DNA from: Streptomyces sp. TRM64462
GTDB taxonomy: Bacteria > Actinomycetota > Actinomycetes > Streptomycetales > Streptomycetaceae
NCBI RefSeq assembly: GCF_013362995.1
Contig: NZ_JABWDV010000447.1
Span: 1 to 34,035, forward strand
Direction: 5' to 3'
Length of the DNA: 34,035 nt
Each line of letters begins with the position of its first letter. The first letter of the stretch is position 1. Under the pieces are notes generated by a model, which did not search any database, was not told the DNA's origin, and saw nothing but the letters and a program-made list of their open reading frames with translations. Positions 7,277-14,764 of this stretch are shown in pieces. Position numbers and translations under genes: made by a program.

Positions 7277-8386
7277 ATGACGACGCCCACGACGATCGAG
7301 CTCAAGCCCTCCTCGAACCCGCTGTCCGCCGCGGAGCGCGAGGCCATCCTGGCCAACCCCGGTTTCGGCCGCCACTTCACCGACCACATGGTGACGATCA
7401 AGTGGACCGAGGGCCGCGGCTGGCACGACGCCCAGCTCGTCCCGTACGGCCCGCTCTCCCTCGACCCGGCCACGCAGGTCCTGCACTACGCGCAGGAGAT
7501 CTTCGAGGGCATGAAGGCCTACCGTCGCCCCGACGGCTCCGTCTCCCTGTTCCGCCCCGAGGCGAACGCGCGCCGCTTCCAGGCGTCCGCCCGCCGGCTG
7601 GCCATGCCCGAGCTGCCCGTCGAGACCTTCATCGAGGCCTGCGACGCGCTCGTCCGCCAGGACGAGGCCTGGGTGCCCGCCCACGGCGGCGAGGACTCCC
7701 TCTACCTGCGGCCCTTCATGATCGCGACCGAGGTCGGGCTGGGCGTCAGGCCGGCCAACGAGTACCTGTTCGCGGTCATCGCCTCGCCCGCCGGCGCGTA
7801 CTTCCCCGGCGGTGTGAAGCCGGTCTCCATCTGGCTCTCCGAGGACCGCGTCCGCGCCGTCCCCGGCGGCATGGGCGACGCCAAGACGGGCGGCAACTAC
7901 GCCGCGTCACTCCTCGCCCAGGCCGAGGCCGCGGAGAAGGGCTGCGACCAGGTCGCCTACCTCGACGCCGTGGAGCACAAGTGGGTCGAGGAGCTGGGCG
8001 GCATGAACCTGTACTTCGTGTACGGGGGCGCAGCCGGTGAGAAGCCGGTGATCGTCACCCCCGCCCTCACCGGCTCCCTGCTCGCGGGCATCACCCGCGA
8101 CTCGCTCCTCCAGCTCGCGAAGGACCTCGGTTACGAGTCCCGGGAGGGCCGCGTCTCCATCGACCAGTGGCGGGCCGACACCGAGAACGGCACCCTCACC
8201 GAGGTCTTCGCCTGCGGCACGGCCGCGGTGATCACCCCGGTCGGCACGGTCAAGTGCGCGTCCGGCGAGTGGCAGCACTCCGGCGGCGAACCGGGCGAGG
8301 TCACCCTGAAGCTCCGCGAGGCCCTGCTGGCCATCCAGACCGGCGCGGCCGAGGACGTCCACGGCTGGACGCACCCGGTGGCCTGA
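7277..8386 (+). CDS. ilvE: Branched-chain amino acid aminotransferase
   Basis: PLP-dependent transamination between leucine, isoleucine or valine and 2-oxoglutarate, the final step of their synthesis and the first of their breakdown. It is 369 residues of fold-type IV, group II (the eukaryotic-like BCAT class also found in mycobacteria). Motifs: [19 protein letters not shown] near 69-87, RPFMIATE, the Schiff-base lysine Lys203 in [15 protein letters not shown], and [11 protein letters not shown] followed by the phosphate-binding [11 protein letters not shown]. The ATG at 7277 has GAAGGA about 10 nt upstream; the frame stays open to 7187, but the extension lacks family resemblance. It lies downstream of leuB but behind a terminator, so it is probably a separate transcript. 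Confidence 0.95.
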   Translation: MTTPTTIELKPSSNPLSAAEREAILANPGFGRHFTDHMVTIKWTEGRGWHDAQLVPYGPLSLDPATQVLHYAQEIFEGMKAYRRPDGSVSLFRPEANARRFQASARRLAMPELPVETFIEACDALVRQDEAWVPAHGGEDSLYLRPFMIATEVGLGVRPANEYLFAVIASPAGAYFPGGVKPVSIWLSEDRVRAVPGGMGDAKTGGNYAASLLAQAEAAEKGCDQVAYLDAVEHKWVEELGGMNLYFVYGGAAGEKPVIVTPALTGSLLAGITRDSLLQLAKDLGYESREGRVSIDQWRADTENGTLTEVFACGTAAVITPVGTVKCASGEWQHSGGEPGEVTLKLREALLAIQTGAAEDVHGWTHPVA

Positions 8387-8402
8387 GGCCCCAGCGCTTT
8401 CC

Positions 8403-8434
8403 GAGCGCCCGACTCCCCCAGGAGTCGGGCGCTC
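8403..8434 (+). terminator. Strong terminator after ilvE
   Basis: GAGCGCCCGACTCC (8403-8416) and GGAGTCGGGCGCTC (8421-8434) form a perfect 14-bp stem with a CCCA loop, followed by GCCCTTTTCC. Confidence 0.9.
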
Positions 8435-8481
8435 GCCCTTTTCCGCCGCGGGTCCCGCCGCCGGCAGGACCATGGCGCATG

Positions 8482-8569
8482 TTTAGAGCGGCGCTCAATG
8501 TAACCTGCATCGCGGATATCCGCCAACGGTTCCCCTCAAGGAAAGTCACGGTTAGAGTGGTGCTCTAAC
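8482..8569. promoter_or_regulatory. Paired inverted repeats upstream of the urease-like operon, candidate TetR operators
   Basis: GTTAGAG-TGGTG-CTCTAAC at 8551-8569 is a perfect inverted repeat with 7-bp arms. A degenerate copy, TTAGAGCGGCGCTCAA, lies at 8483-8498; left-aligned over 17 bp, the two agree at 13 positions. Between them is a perfect 12-bp palindrome, GCGGATATCCGC (8512-8523). Two similar sites in front of an operon that ends in a TetR gene suggest autoregulation. The sequences are seen directly; the binding protein is inferred. Confidence 0.5.
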
Positions 8570-8606
8570 TTTGTTGAACTTCGTGCACGCCAGGAGGTGT
8601 GAAGAC

Positions 8607-9314
8607 GTGCGACTGACCCCCACGGAACGCGACCGGCTGCTGCTTTTCGGCGCCGCCGAACTCGCCCGGGCCCGCCGCGCCCGTGGACTGCGGCTCAACG
8701 TCCCGGAGGCCACCGCCCTCATCGCGGACACCGTCTGCGAGGCCGCCCGCGACGGCCGGCGCCTCGCGGAGGCGATCGCGGCCGCACGCTCCGTGCTCGG
8801 CCCGGACGACGTCCTGCCGGGCGTCGCCGACGTCGTCACCGAGGTCCACGTCGAGGCCGTCTTCGACGACGGCTCCCGCCTCGCGGTGGTCACCGACCCC
8901 ATCGGCGGCACGGGCGCGGGCACGGACGCCCCGGGCGCGCTCCTGCCGGGGCCCGGCTACGCCGAGCTGGTCCCGGACGTGAGGCTCAAGGTCCGCAACA
9001 CCGCGCCCGTGCCGGTCAGCGTCACCTCGCACTTCCACTTCTTCGAGGCCAACCCACGGCTGCGCTTCGACCGCGCCGCCGCGTACGGCATGCGGCTGTG
9101 CGTCCCGGCGGGGGCCTCCATGCGGTTCGACCCCGGCGGCGAGGCCCAGGTGGGCCTCGTGCCCATCGGCGGCGACCGGATCGCCATCGGCTTCGCCGGC
9201 CTCGTCGACGGACCGCTGGACGCTCCGGGGGCGAAGGAGGAGGCCCTGCGCAGGGCCGCCGCCTGCGGCTACCTCGGCGTATCCGACACCACTGACCAGG
9301 AGGTCGAGCGATGA
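8607..9314 (+). CDS. ureAB: Urease gamma/beta fusion subunit
   Basis: A 235-residue fusion of the two small urease subunits. The first 100 or so residues match UreA (RLTPTERDRLLLFGAAELA, LNVPEA, then IADTVCEAARDG and the VADVVTEVHVEAVF region). From about residue 112 a UreB-like domain follows (GALLPGPGYAEL, VRNTAPVPVSVTSHFHFFEANPRLRFDR, AYGMRL, PAGASMRFDPG). The GTG at 8607 has AGGAGG at 8592-8597 with 9-nt spacing. The stop overlaps the next start by 4 bp (ATGA), so translation with the alpha subunit is coupled. Fused gamma-beta subunits are known in some bacteria. The C-terminus departs from the usual UreB end. Promoter-proximal inverted repeats suggest repression by the TetR protein at the end of the operon. 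Confidence 0.9.
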   Translation: MRLTPTERDRLLLFGAAELARARRARGLRLNVPEATALIADTVCEAARDGRRLAEAIAAARSVLGPDDVLPGVADVVTEVHVEAVFDDGSRLAVVTDPIGGTGAGTDAPGALLPGPGYAELVPDVRLKVRNTAPVPVSVTSHFHFFEANPRLRFDRAAAYGMRLCVPAGASMRFDPGGEAQVGLVPIGGDRIAIGFAGLVDGPLDAPGAKEEALRRAAACGYLGVSDTTDQEVER

Positions 9315-11032
9315 GCCGCCCCGGAGGCCACCCCGCCGAGGCCGTCCGCCTCACCCCGTACGAGTACGCCGCCACCCACGGCCCCCGCGCCGGCGACCGC
9401 GTCCGCCTCGGCGACTCCGGGCTGACCGTACGTGTCGAGTCCGACTCCCAGAAGCCCGGCGACGAGTTCCTCGCGGGCTTCGGCAAGACCGCCCGCGACG
9501 GACTGCACCTGAAGGCCGCCGCCGTCCGCGACACCTGCGACGTCGTCATCAGCAACGTCCTCGTCATCGACGCCGTCCAGGGCATCCGCAAGGTGTCCAT
9601 CGGCATCCGCGAGGGCCGCATCCACGCCATCGGCCGCGCCGGCAACCCCGACACCCTCGACGGCGTCGACGTCGTCGTCGGCACGGGCACGTCCATCGTG
9701 TCCGGCGAGGGCCTGATCGCCACGGCGGGAGCGGTGGACACCCACGTCCACCTCCTGTCCCCGCGCATCATGGAGGCGTCCCTCGCCTCCGGCGTCACCA
9801 CGATCATCGGCCAGGAGTTCGGCCCCGTCTGGGGCGTCGGCGTCAACTCGCCCTGGGCGCTGAAGCACGCCTTCAACGCCTTCGACGCCTGGCCCGTCAA
9901 CATCGGCTTCCTGGCGCGCGGCTCCTCCTCCCACGAGGCCCCGCTGATCGAGGCGCTCGCCGAGGGCGGCGCCTCCGGCTTCAAGGTCCACGAGGACATG
10001 GGCGCCCACACCCGCGCCCTCGACACCGCCCTGCGCGTCGCCGAGGACCACGACGTCCAGGTCGCCCTGCACAGCGACGGCCTCAACGAGTGCCTGTCGG
10101 TCGAGGACACCCTGAAGGTCCTCGAAGGCCGTACGATCCACGCCTTCCACATCGAGGGCTGCGGCGGCGGACACGTCCCCAACGTCCTGAAGATGGCCGG
10201 CGTCCCGAACGTCATCGGCTCGTCCACCAACCCCACCCTCCCCTTCGGGCGGGACGCGGTCGCCGAGCACTACGGCATGATCGTCTCCGTCCACGACCTG
10301 AAGACCGACCTGCCCGGCGACGCCGCCATGGCCCGCGACCGCATCCGGTCCGGGACGATGGGCGCGGAGGACGTGCTGCACGACCTCGGCGCCATCGGCA
10401 TCACGTCGTCGGACGCACAGGGCATGGGAAGGGCCGGCGAGACCGTACGCCGGACCTTCGCCATGGCCGGGAAGATGAAGGCCGAACTGGGCCCGCTGGA
10501 CGGCGACGGCGACGGCGACGACAACGCCCGCGTCCTGCGCTACATGGCCAAGCTCACCATCAACCCGGCGATCGCCCACGGCCTCGCGCACGAGGTCGGC
10601 TCGATCGAGACCGGCAAGCTCGCCGACATCGTGCTGTGGCGGCCGGAGTTCTTCGGCGCGAAGCCGCAGCTCGTCCTCAAGGCCGGCTTCCCGGCGTACG
10701 GGGTCGTGGGCGACCCGAACGCGGCCACCGACACCTGCGAACCCCTCGTGCTCGGCCCCCAGTTCGGCGCACACGGCACGACGCCCGCCGACATCTCCGT
10801 CGCGTTCGTGTCCGGCGCGGCGGCGCAGCTCGGCGCCGACCGGATGCCGACGCGCCGCCGCAGGGTGGCCGTACGGAACACCCGTGGCATCGGCCCCGGG
10901 AACCTCCTCCTCAACTCCCGTATCGGAGACGTGGCCGTGGACGCCCGTACCGGCCTCGTCACCCTCGACGGCGACCCCGTCCGCTCGGAACCGGCCGACT
11001 CCGTCTCCCTCAACCGCCTCTACTTCCTCTGA
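9311..11032 (+). CDS. ureC: Divergent urease alpha subunit (amidohydrolase)
   Basis: A 573-residue protein, normal in length for UreC. The di-nickel ligands are all present, at a constant +8 offset from Klebsiella numbering: His145 and His147 (DTHVH), carbamylatable Lys225 in FKVHEDMG, His254 (ALHSDG), His280 (FHIEGCGGGH) and Asp368 (SSDAQGMGR). Flap His328 and Arg344 are kept. The flap cysteine (Cys319 in Klebsiella) is replaced by Val327, the next residue after the flap His is Asp, and the usual HEDWG is HEDMG. Nickel-delivery genes (ureD, ureE, ureF, ureG) are absent from this operon, which instead continues into agmatine deiminase 10 bp downstream. It may be a slow urease served by accessory proteins elsewhere, or may act on a substituted urea; the sequence alone does not decide. 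Confidence 0.88.
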   Translation: MSRPGGHPAEAVRLTPYEYAATHGPRAGDRVRLGDSGLTVRVESDSQKPGDEFLAGFGKTARDGLHLKAAAVRDTCDVVISNVLVIDAVQGIRKVSIGIREGRIHAIGRAGNPDTLDGVDVVVGTGTSIVSGEGLIATAGAVDTHVHLLSPRIMEASLASGVTTIIGQEFGPVWGVGVNSPWALKHAFNAFDAWPVNIGFLARGSSSHEAPLIEALAEGGASGFKVHEDMGAHTRALDTALRVAEDHDVQVALHSDGLNECLSVEDTLKVLEGRTIHAFHIEGCGGGHVPNVLKMAGVPNVIGSSTNPTLPFGRDAVAEHYGMIVSVHDLKTDLPGDAAMARDRIRSGTMGAEDVLHDLGAIGITSSDAQGMGRAGETVRRTFAMAGKMKAELGPLDGDGDGDDNARVLRYMAKLTINPAIAHGLAHEVGSIETGKLADIVLWRPEFFGAKPQLVLKAGFPAYGVVGDPNAATDTCEPLVLGPQFGAHGTTPADISVAFVSGAAAQLGADRMPTRRRRVAVRNTRGIGPGNLLLNSRIGDVAVDARTGLVTLDGDPVRSEPADSVSLNRLYFL

Positions 11033-11042
11033 GGACACCTCC

Positions 11043-12056
11043 ATGAACTTCCGCATGCCCGCAGAGTGGGCTCCCCACGAGCGCACCTGGATGGCCTGGC
11101 CCAGCCCCAACCCGACCTTCACCGACGCCGACGAGCTGGCGGAGGCCCGCGCCGCCTGGGCGTCCGTCGCCCGCGCCGTGCGCCGCTTCGAACCGGTGAC
11201 GATGGTGGTGGCCCCGGGCGACGCCCCGGCGGCGAGGGAACTGCTGGGCCCGGACATCGACCTCATCGAACGGGACCTGGACGACGCCTGGATGCGGGAC
11301 ATCGGCCCGACGTTCGTCACGAACGGCACGGAACTCGCCGCCGTGGACTGGGTGTTCAACGGCTGGGGCGCGGCGGACTGGGCGCGCTGGGAGCACGACT
11401 CCAAGATCGCCCGCCATGTGGCCGACGCGGCGGGCGTCGCGGTGCACAGCAGTCCTCTGGTCAACGAGGGCGGCGCCATCCACGTCGACGGCGAGGGCAC
11501 GGTCCTGTTGACGGACACCGTCCAGCTCGGCCCGGAGCGCAACCCCGGCTGGTCCCGCGCCCAGGTCGAGGCCGAGATCCACGCGAAGCTCGGCACGACG
11601 AAAGCCATCTGGCTGCCTCGCGGACTCTCCGGCGACTACGGCATGTACGGCACGCGCGGCCACGTCGACATCGTCGCCGCCTTCGCCCGCCCCGGCGTCG
11701 TCGTGGCCCACACCCAGCCCGACCCCGCCCACCCGGACCACGAGCTGTGCAAGGCCAACGTCGCCCTGCTCCGCTCCCAGACCGACGCCCGCGGCCGCGC
11801 CCTGGAGGTCGTCGAGATCCCCGCCCCGACCGTCCTCCAGGAGGACGGCGAGTGGGTCGACTACTCGTACATCAACCACTACATCTGCAACGGCGGCGTC
11901 GTGCTCTGCGCCTTCGACGACCCGCGCGACGAGATCGCGGCCGGCATCTTCCGCCGCCTCTTCCCGGACCGCACGGTCACCCTGGTCGACGCCCGCACGA
12001 TCTTCGCGGGCGGCGGCGGCATCCACTGCATCACCCAGCAGCAGCCGAGGGTCTGA
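11043..12056 (+). CDS. aguA: Agmatine deiminase (porphyromonas-type peptidylarginine deiminase family)
   Basis: Predicted hydrolysis of agmatine to N-carbamoylputrescine and ammonia. The protein is 337 residues, a little shorter than most agmatine deiminases. The guanidine-modifying-enzyme pattern is clear: WMRDIGPTFV (Asp86), FNGWGAADW, NEGGAIHVDGEGT (Glu142), GTRGHVDI (His207), YINHYICNGGVV, and the catalytic Cys329 in GGGGIHCITQQQP at the C-terminus. The ATG at 11043 follows GAGGA (11031-11035), which overlaps the ureC stop, so the genes are cotranslated. The product is a ureido compound and the upstream enzyme is a urease-like hydrolase, which suggests, without proving, one pathway for nitrogen recovery from agmatine or related guanidines. 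Confidence 0.92.
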   Translation: MNFRMPAEWAPHERTWMAWPSPNPTFTDADELAEARAAWASVARAVRRFEPVTMVVAPGDAPAARELLGPDIDLIERDLDDAWMRDIGPTFVTNGTELAAVDWVFNGWGAADWARWEHDSKIARHVADAAGVAVHSSPLVNEGGAIHVDGEGTVLLTDTVQLGPERNPGWSRAQVEAEIHAKLGTTKAIWLPRGLSGDYGMYGTRGHVDIVAAFARPGVVVAHTQPDPAHPDHELCKANVALLRSQTDARGRALEVVEIPAPTVLQEDGEWVDYSYINHYICNGGVVLCAFDDPRDEIAAGIFRRLFPDRTVTLVDARTIFAGGGGIHCITQQQPRV

Positions 12057-12100
12057 CCGGAACGTCACACCCACCCCGCCTGATCAGGTACAACGTACGA

Positions 12101-12754
12101 GTGAACGAACCCCACAAGGCGACGCGGCCGCACCCGGGGCGGCGCCGGAACACGGCGCCGCCCCGGGAGGACGTGCTGGCCGCGGCCATGGCGACCATCG
12201 CCGAGCGCGGTCTGGAGGGCCTCACCATGGCCGGGCTCGGCCGCGAGGTCGGCATGAGCAGCGGCCACCTCCTCTACTACTTCCGCACCAAGGACGAGCT
12301 GCTGCTGCGCACCCTGGAGTGGAGCGAGGGCCGGCTCGGCGCCGAGCGCAGCGCACTTCTGTCGCAGCAGCACCTCCCCGTCGCCGAGCGCCTCCGCGCG
12401 TACGTCGAGCTGTACGTGCCCGACGGCCCGCGCGACCCGCACTGGACGCTGTGGCTGGAGGTCTGGAACCGGTCGCAGAACGCCGACGACGACGCCCGCG
12501 CCCGGCAGGCCGCCATCGAGGGGGCCTGGCACCGCGACCTGGTCGCCCTGCTCGCCGAGGGCATCTCGCACGGCGAGCTGCGCCGCGTCGACCCCGACAG
12601 GTACGCGACCCGGCTGCGCGCCCTCCTGGACGGGTTCAGCGTGCACGTGGCCGTCGGGATACCGGGCACGGGCCGGGAGCAGGTGCTCACCCACGTACGC
12701 GACCACATCGAGGAGTCCCTGCTGGCGACCGGGGGCGCCGCCGCGGAAGCCTGA
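12101..12754 (+). CDS. TetR/BetI-like transcriptional repressor
   Basis: A 217-residue TetR-family protein. The helix-turn-helix lies at about residues 24-70 (VLAAAMATIAERGLEGLTM, then LGREVGMSSGHLLYYFRTKDEL), and the following helical domain resembles the BetI-type ligand-binding class (WLEVWNRSQ motif). It lies 44 bp after agmatine deiminase. The GTG at 12101 has no Shine-Dalgarno sequence, but TACAAC at 12089-12094 could be a -10 element for a leaderless transcript starting at the GTG, so it may have its own promoter besides operon readthrough. A perfect palindrome, CCTGATCAGG (12079-12088), sits at that promoter and could be a self-operator. Its likely targets are this promoter and the repeats upstream of ureAB. 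Confidence 0.88.
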   Translation: MNEPHKATRPHPGRRRNTAPPREDVLAAAMATIAERGLEGLTMAGLGREVGMSSGHLLYYFRTKDELLLRTLEWSEGRLGAERSALLSQQHLPVAERLRAYVELYVPDGPRDPHWTLWLEVWNRSQNADDDARARQAAIEGAWHRDLVALLAEGISHGELRRVDPDRYATRLRALLDGFSVHVAVGIPGTGREQVLTHVRDHIEESLLATGGAAAEA

Positions 12755-12808
12755 CCGCATGGTGAGACCCATGCCCACCCCCTGGCCCCCTTGTGGCAAA
12801 CTGCCCCC

Positions 12809-12865
12809 GTGCTCGCAAACCCGATGATTATCGGCAGCGGCGCGCCGGTCCGCAGTGACCGCTGA
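12809..12865 (+). CDS. Candidate leader peptide (Ile-Ile) of citramalate synthase
   Basis: An 18-residue reading frame, VLANPMIIGSGAPVRSDR, begins with GTG at 12809 and lies between the TetR gene and citramalate synthase. It has no Shine-Dalgarno sequence, but CAAACT at 12797-12802 would give a leaderless start. Codons 7 and 8 are both Ile. The 9-mer CGGCAGCGG overlaps the second Ile codon (12832-12840) and recurs at 12886-12894; CCGCTG at 12859-12864, overlapping the stop codon, can pair with either copy. A terminator hairpin follows at 12920-12953. This layout fits attenuation by isoleucine, the end product of the pathway served by the downstream gene. The parts are visible; the mechanism is inferred. 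Confidence 0.5.
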   Translation: MLANPMIIGSGAPVRSDR

Positions 12866-12919
12866 ACCACGACAGCACTCCGTCGCGGCAGCGGACACCG
12901 TGTCCCAGACCCGCGCGCA

Positions 12920-12953
12920 GACCTCTCGCACCCGCGAGGGGTCTTTTCGTTTT
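12920..12953 (+). terminator. Intrinsic terminator in the citramalate synthase leader (candidate attenuator)
   Basis: GACCTCTCGC (12920-12929) pairs with GCGAGGGGTC (12934-12943; one G-U pair) around an ACCC loop and is followed by TTTTCGTTTT. Such a U-rich tail is rare in this genome type. It lies 140 bp upstream of the citramalate synthase start, after the leader-peptide frame. Confidence 0.8.
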
Positions 12954-13012
12954 CCGGGCCCCACCCATGGGCCGGGCGGCGGCGCGCGAGAATGGGGGCA
13001 AGTGGAGCCACC

Positions 13013-13056
13013 CCTTCAGCCGGACCCCTTCAGTCTTCAGTCGGACCCTTCAGCCG
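13013..13056 (+). repeat. CTTCAG short direct repeats upstream of citramalate synthase
   Basis: CTTCAG occurs four times (13014, 13028, 13035, 13048), three of them within CTTCAGYCGG contexts. Function unknown; it lies between the leader terminator and the ribosome-binding site. Confidence 0.5.
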
Positions 13057-13093
13057 GCCCGGAGCCACATCCCACAGGAGCAGGACAGCAGCC

Positions 13094-14704
13094 ATGACCA
13101 CGGATCAGCCGACCGTCGACGACGGCTTCCACGTCTTCGACACGACCCTCCGCGACGGCGCCCAGCGCGAGGGCATCAACCTCACCGTCGCCGACAAGCT
13201 GACCATCGCGCGGCACCTGGACGAATTCGGCGTGGGATTCATCGAGGGCGGCTGGCCCGGCGCCAACCCGCGCGACACCGAGTTCTTCGCCCGCGCCCGC
13301 GCGGAGATCGATTTCCGGCACGCCCAGCTCGTGGCCTTCGGCGCCACCCGCCGCGCCGGCATCCAGGCGGCCGACGACCCGCAGGTCAAGGCCCTCCTGG
13401 CGGCCGGCGCCCCGGTGATCACGCTGGTCGCCAAATCCCACGACCGCCATGTCGAGCTGGCCCTGCGCACCACCCTGGACGAGAACCTCGCCATGGTCCG
13501 CGACACCGTCTCGTACCTGCGCGAGCAGGGCCGCAGGGTCTTCGTCGACTGCGAGCACTTCTTCGACGGCTACAAGGCGAACCCCGAGTACGCGAAAGCC
13601 GTCGTCCGCGCCGCCTCCGAGGCCGGCGCGGACGTCGTGGTCCTGTGCGACACCAACGGCGGCATGCTCCCCGCCCAGGTCCAGGCCGTGGTCTCGACCG
13701 TGCTCGCCGACACGGGCGCCCGCCTCGGCATCCACGCCCAGGACGACACGGGCTGCGCCGTCGCCAACACCCTGGCGGCGGTCGACGGCGGCGCCACGCA
13801 CGTCCAGTGCACCGCCAACGGCTACGGCGAGCGGGTCGGCAACGCCAACCTGTTCCCGGTGGTGGCGGCGCTGGAGCTGAAGTACAACAAGCGGGTGCTG
13901 CCTCCGGGCTCCCTGGCGGAGATGACGCGGATCTCCCACGCCATCGCGGAGGTCGTCAACCTCACCCCGTCCACGCACCAGCCGTACGTCGGTGTCTCGG
14001 CCTTCGCGCACAAGGCGGGCCTCCACGCCTCCGCGATCAAGGTCGACCCGGACCTGTACCAGCACATCGACCCGGAGCTGGTCGGCAACACCATGCGGAT
14101 GCTGGTCTCCGACATGGCGGGCCGCGCGTCGGTCGAGCTCAAGGGCAAGGAGCTCGGCGTCGACCTTGGCGGCGACCGCGAGCTGGTCGGCCGGGTCGTG
14201 GACCGCGTCAAGGAACGGGAGCTCCGCGGCTACACGTACGAGGCGGCGGACGCGTCCTTCGAGCTGCTGCTCCGCGAGGAGGTCGAGGGCCGCCCGCTCC
14301 GCTACTTCCGTACGGAGTCCTGGCGGGCGATCGTCGAGGACCGCCCGGACGGCACCCACGCCAACGAGGCGACGGTCAAGGTCTGGGCGGACGGCGAACG
14401 GATCGTCGCCACGGCCGAGGGCAACGGCCCGGTGAACGCCCTGGACCGCGCCCTGCTGGTGGCCCTGGAGCGGATCTATCCGCAGATGGCGAAGTTCGAG
14501 CTCGTCGACTACAAGGTCCGCATCCTGGAGGGCCGCCACGGCACGGAGTCCACGACCCGCGTCCTGATCACGACGAGCGACGGCGACGCGGAGTGGGCGA
14601 CGGTCGGCGTGGGCGAGAACGTGATCGCGGCATCGTGGCAGGCGCTGACGGACGCGTACACGTACGGCCTGCTCAGGGCAGGCGTGAAGCCCACAGAAAA
14701 GTAA
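13094..14704 (+). CDS. cimA: (R)-citramalate synthase (LeuA-like)
   Basis: Condenses pyruvate and acetyl-CoA to citramalate, opening the threonine-independent route to 2-ketobutyrate and isoleucine. It is 536 residues. The TIM-barrel part shows FDTTLRDGAQREGINL (15-30), FIEGGWPGANPRD, VDCEHFFDGY, LCDTNGGMLP and the metal-binding IHAQDDTGCAVAN; the C-terminal part is the LeuA-type dimerisation and allosteric domain. The GGWPGANP and EHFFDGY signatures are those of the citramalate synthase subgroup rather than of 2-isopropylmalate synthase. The ATG at 13094 follows CAGGAC about 7 nt upstream, with AGGAG further out. The upstream leader has an Ile-containing peptide and a terminator, which supports a role in isoleucine rather than leucine synthesis. 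Confidence 0.92.
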   Translation: MTTDQPTVDDGFHVFDTTLRDGAQREGINLTVADKLTIARHLDEFGVGFIEGGWPGANPRDTEFFARARAEIDFRHAQLVAFGATRRAGIQAADDPQVKALLAAGAPVITLVAKSHDRHVELALRTTLDENLAMVRDTVSYLREQGRRVFVDCEHFFDGYKANPEYAKAVVRAASEAGADVVVLCDTNGGMLPAQVQAVVSTVLADTGARLGIHAQDDTGCAVANTLAAVDGGATHVQCTANGYGERVGNANLFPVVAALELKYNKRVLPPGSLAEMTRISHAIAEVVNLTPSTHQPYVGVSAFAHKAGLHASAIKVDPDLYQHIDPELVGNTMRMLVSDMAGRASVELKGKELGVDLGGDRELVGRVVDRVKERELRGYTYEAADASFELLLREEVEGRPLRYFRTESWRAIVEDRPDGTHANEATVKVWADGERIVATAEGNGPVNALDRALLVALERIYPQMAKFELVDYKVRILEGRHGTESTTRVLITTSDGDAEWATVGVGENVIAASWQALTDAYTYGLLRAGVKPTEK

Positions 14705-14726
14705 CAGAAAGAACCTGTCACCGACT

Positions 14727-14757
14727 TTGCCCAAATTTCACCCCTTTGGGGTAGCTT
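14727..14757 (+). promoter_or_regulatory. Promoter of the Gly-rich membrane protein
   Basis: TTGCCC (14727-14732) and TAGCTT (14752-14757) are separated by 19 bp. The -10 ends 7 nt before the ATG at 14765, so the mRNA may be leaderless. A CCCC-TTT-GGGG palindrome (14741-14751) fills the spacer and could be an operator. Confidence 0.5.
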
Positions 14758-14764
14758 CGATGAT

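Noticed and set aside
13094..14704. Annotation as 2-isopropylmalate synthase (leuA)
   Set aside because: The GGWPGANP and EHFFDGY signatures and the Ile-containing leader favour citramalate synthase.
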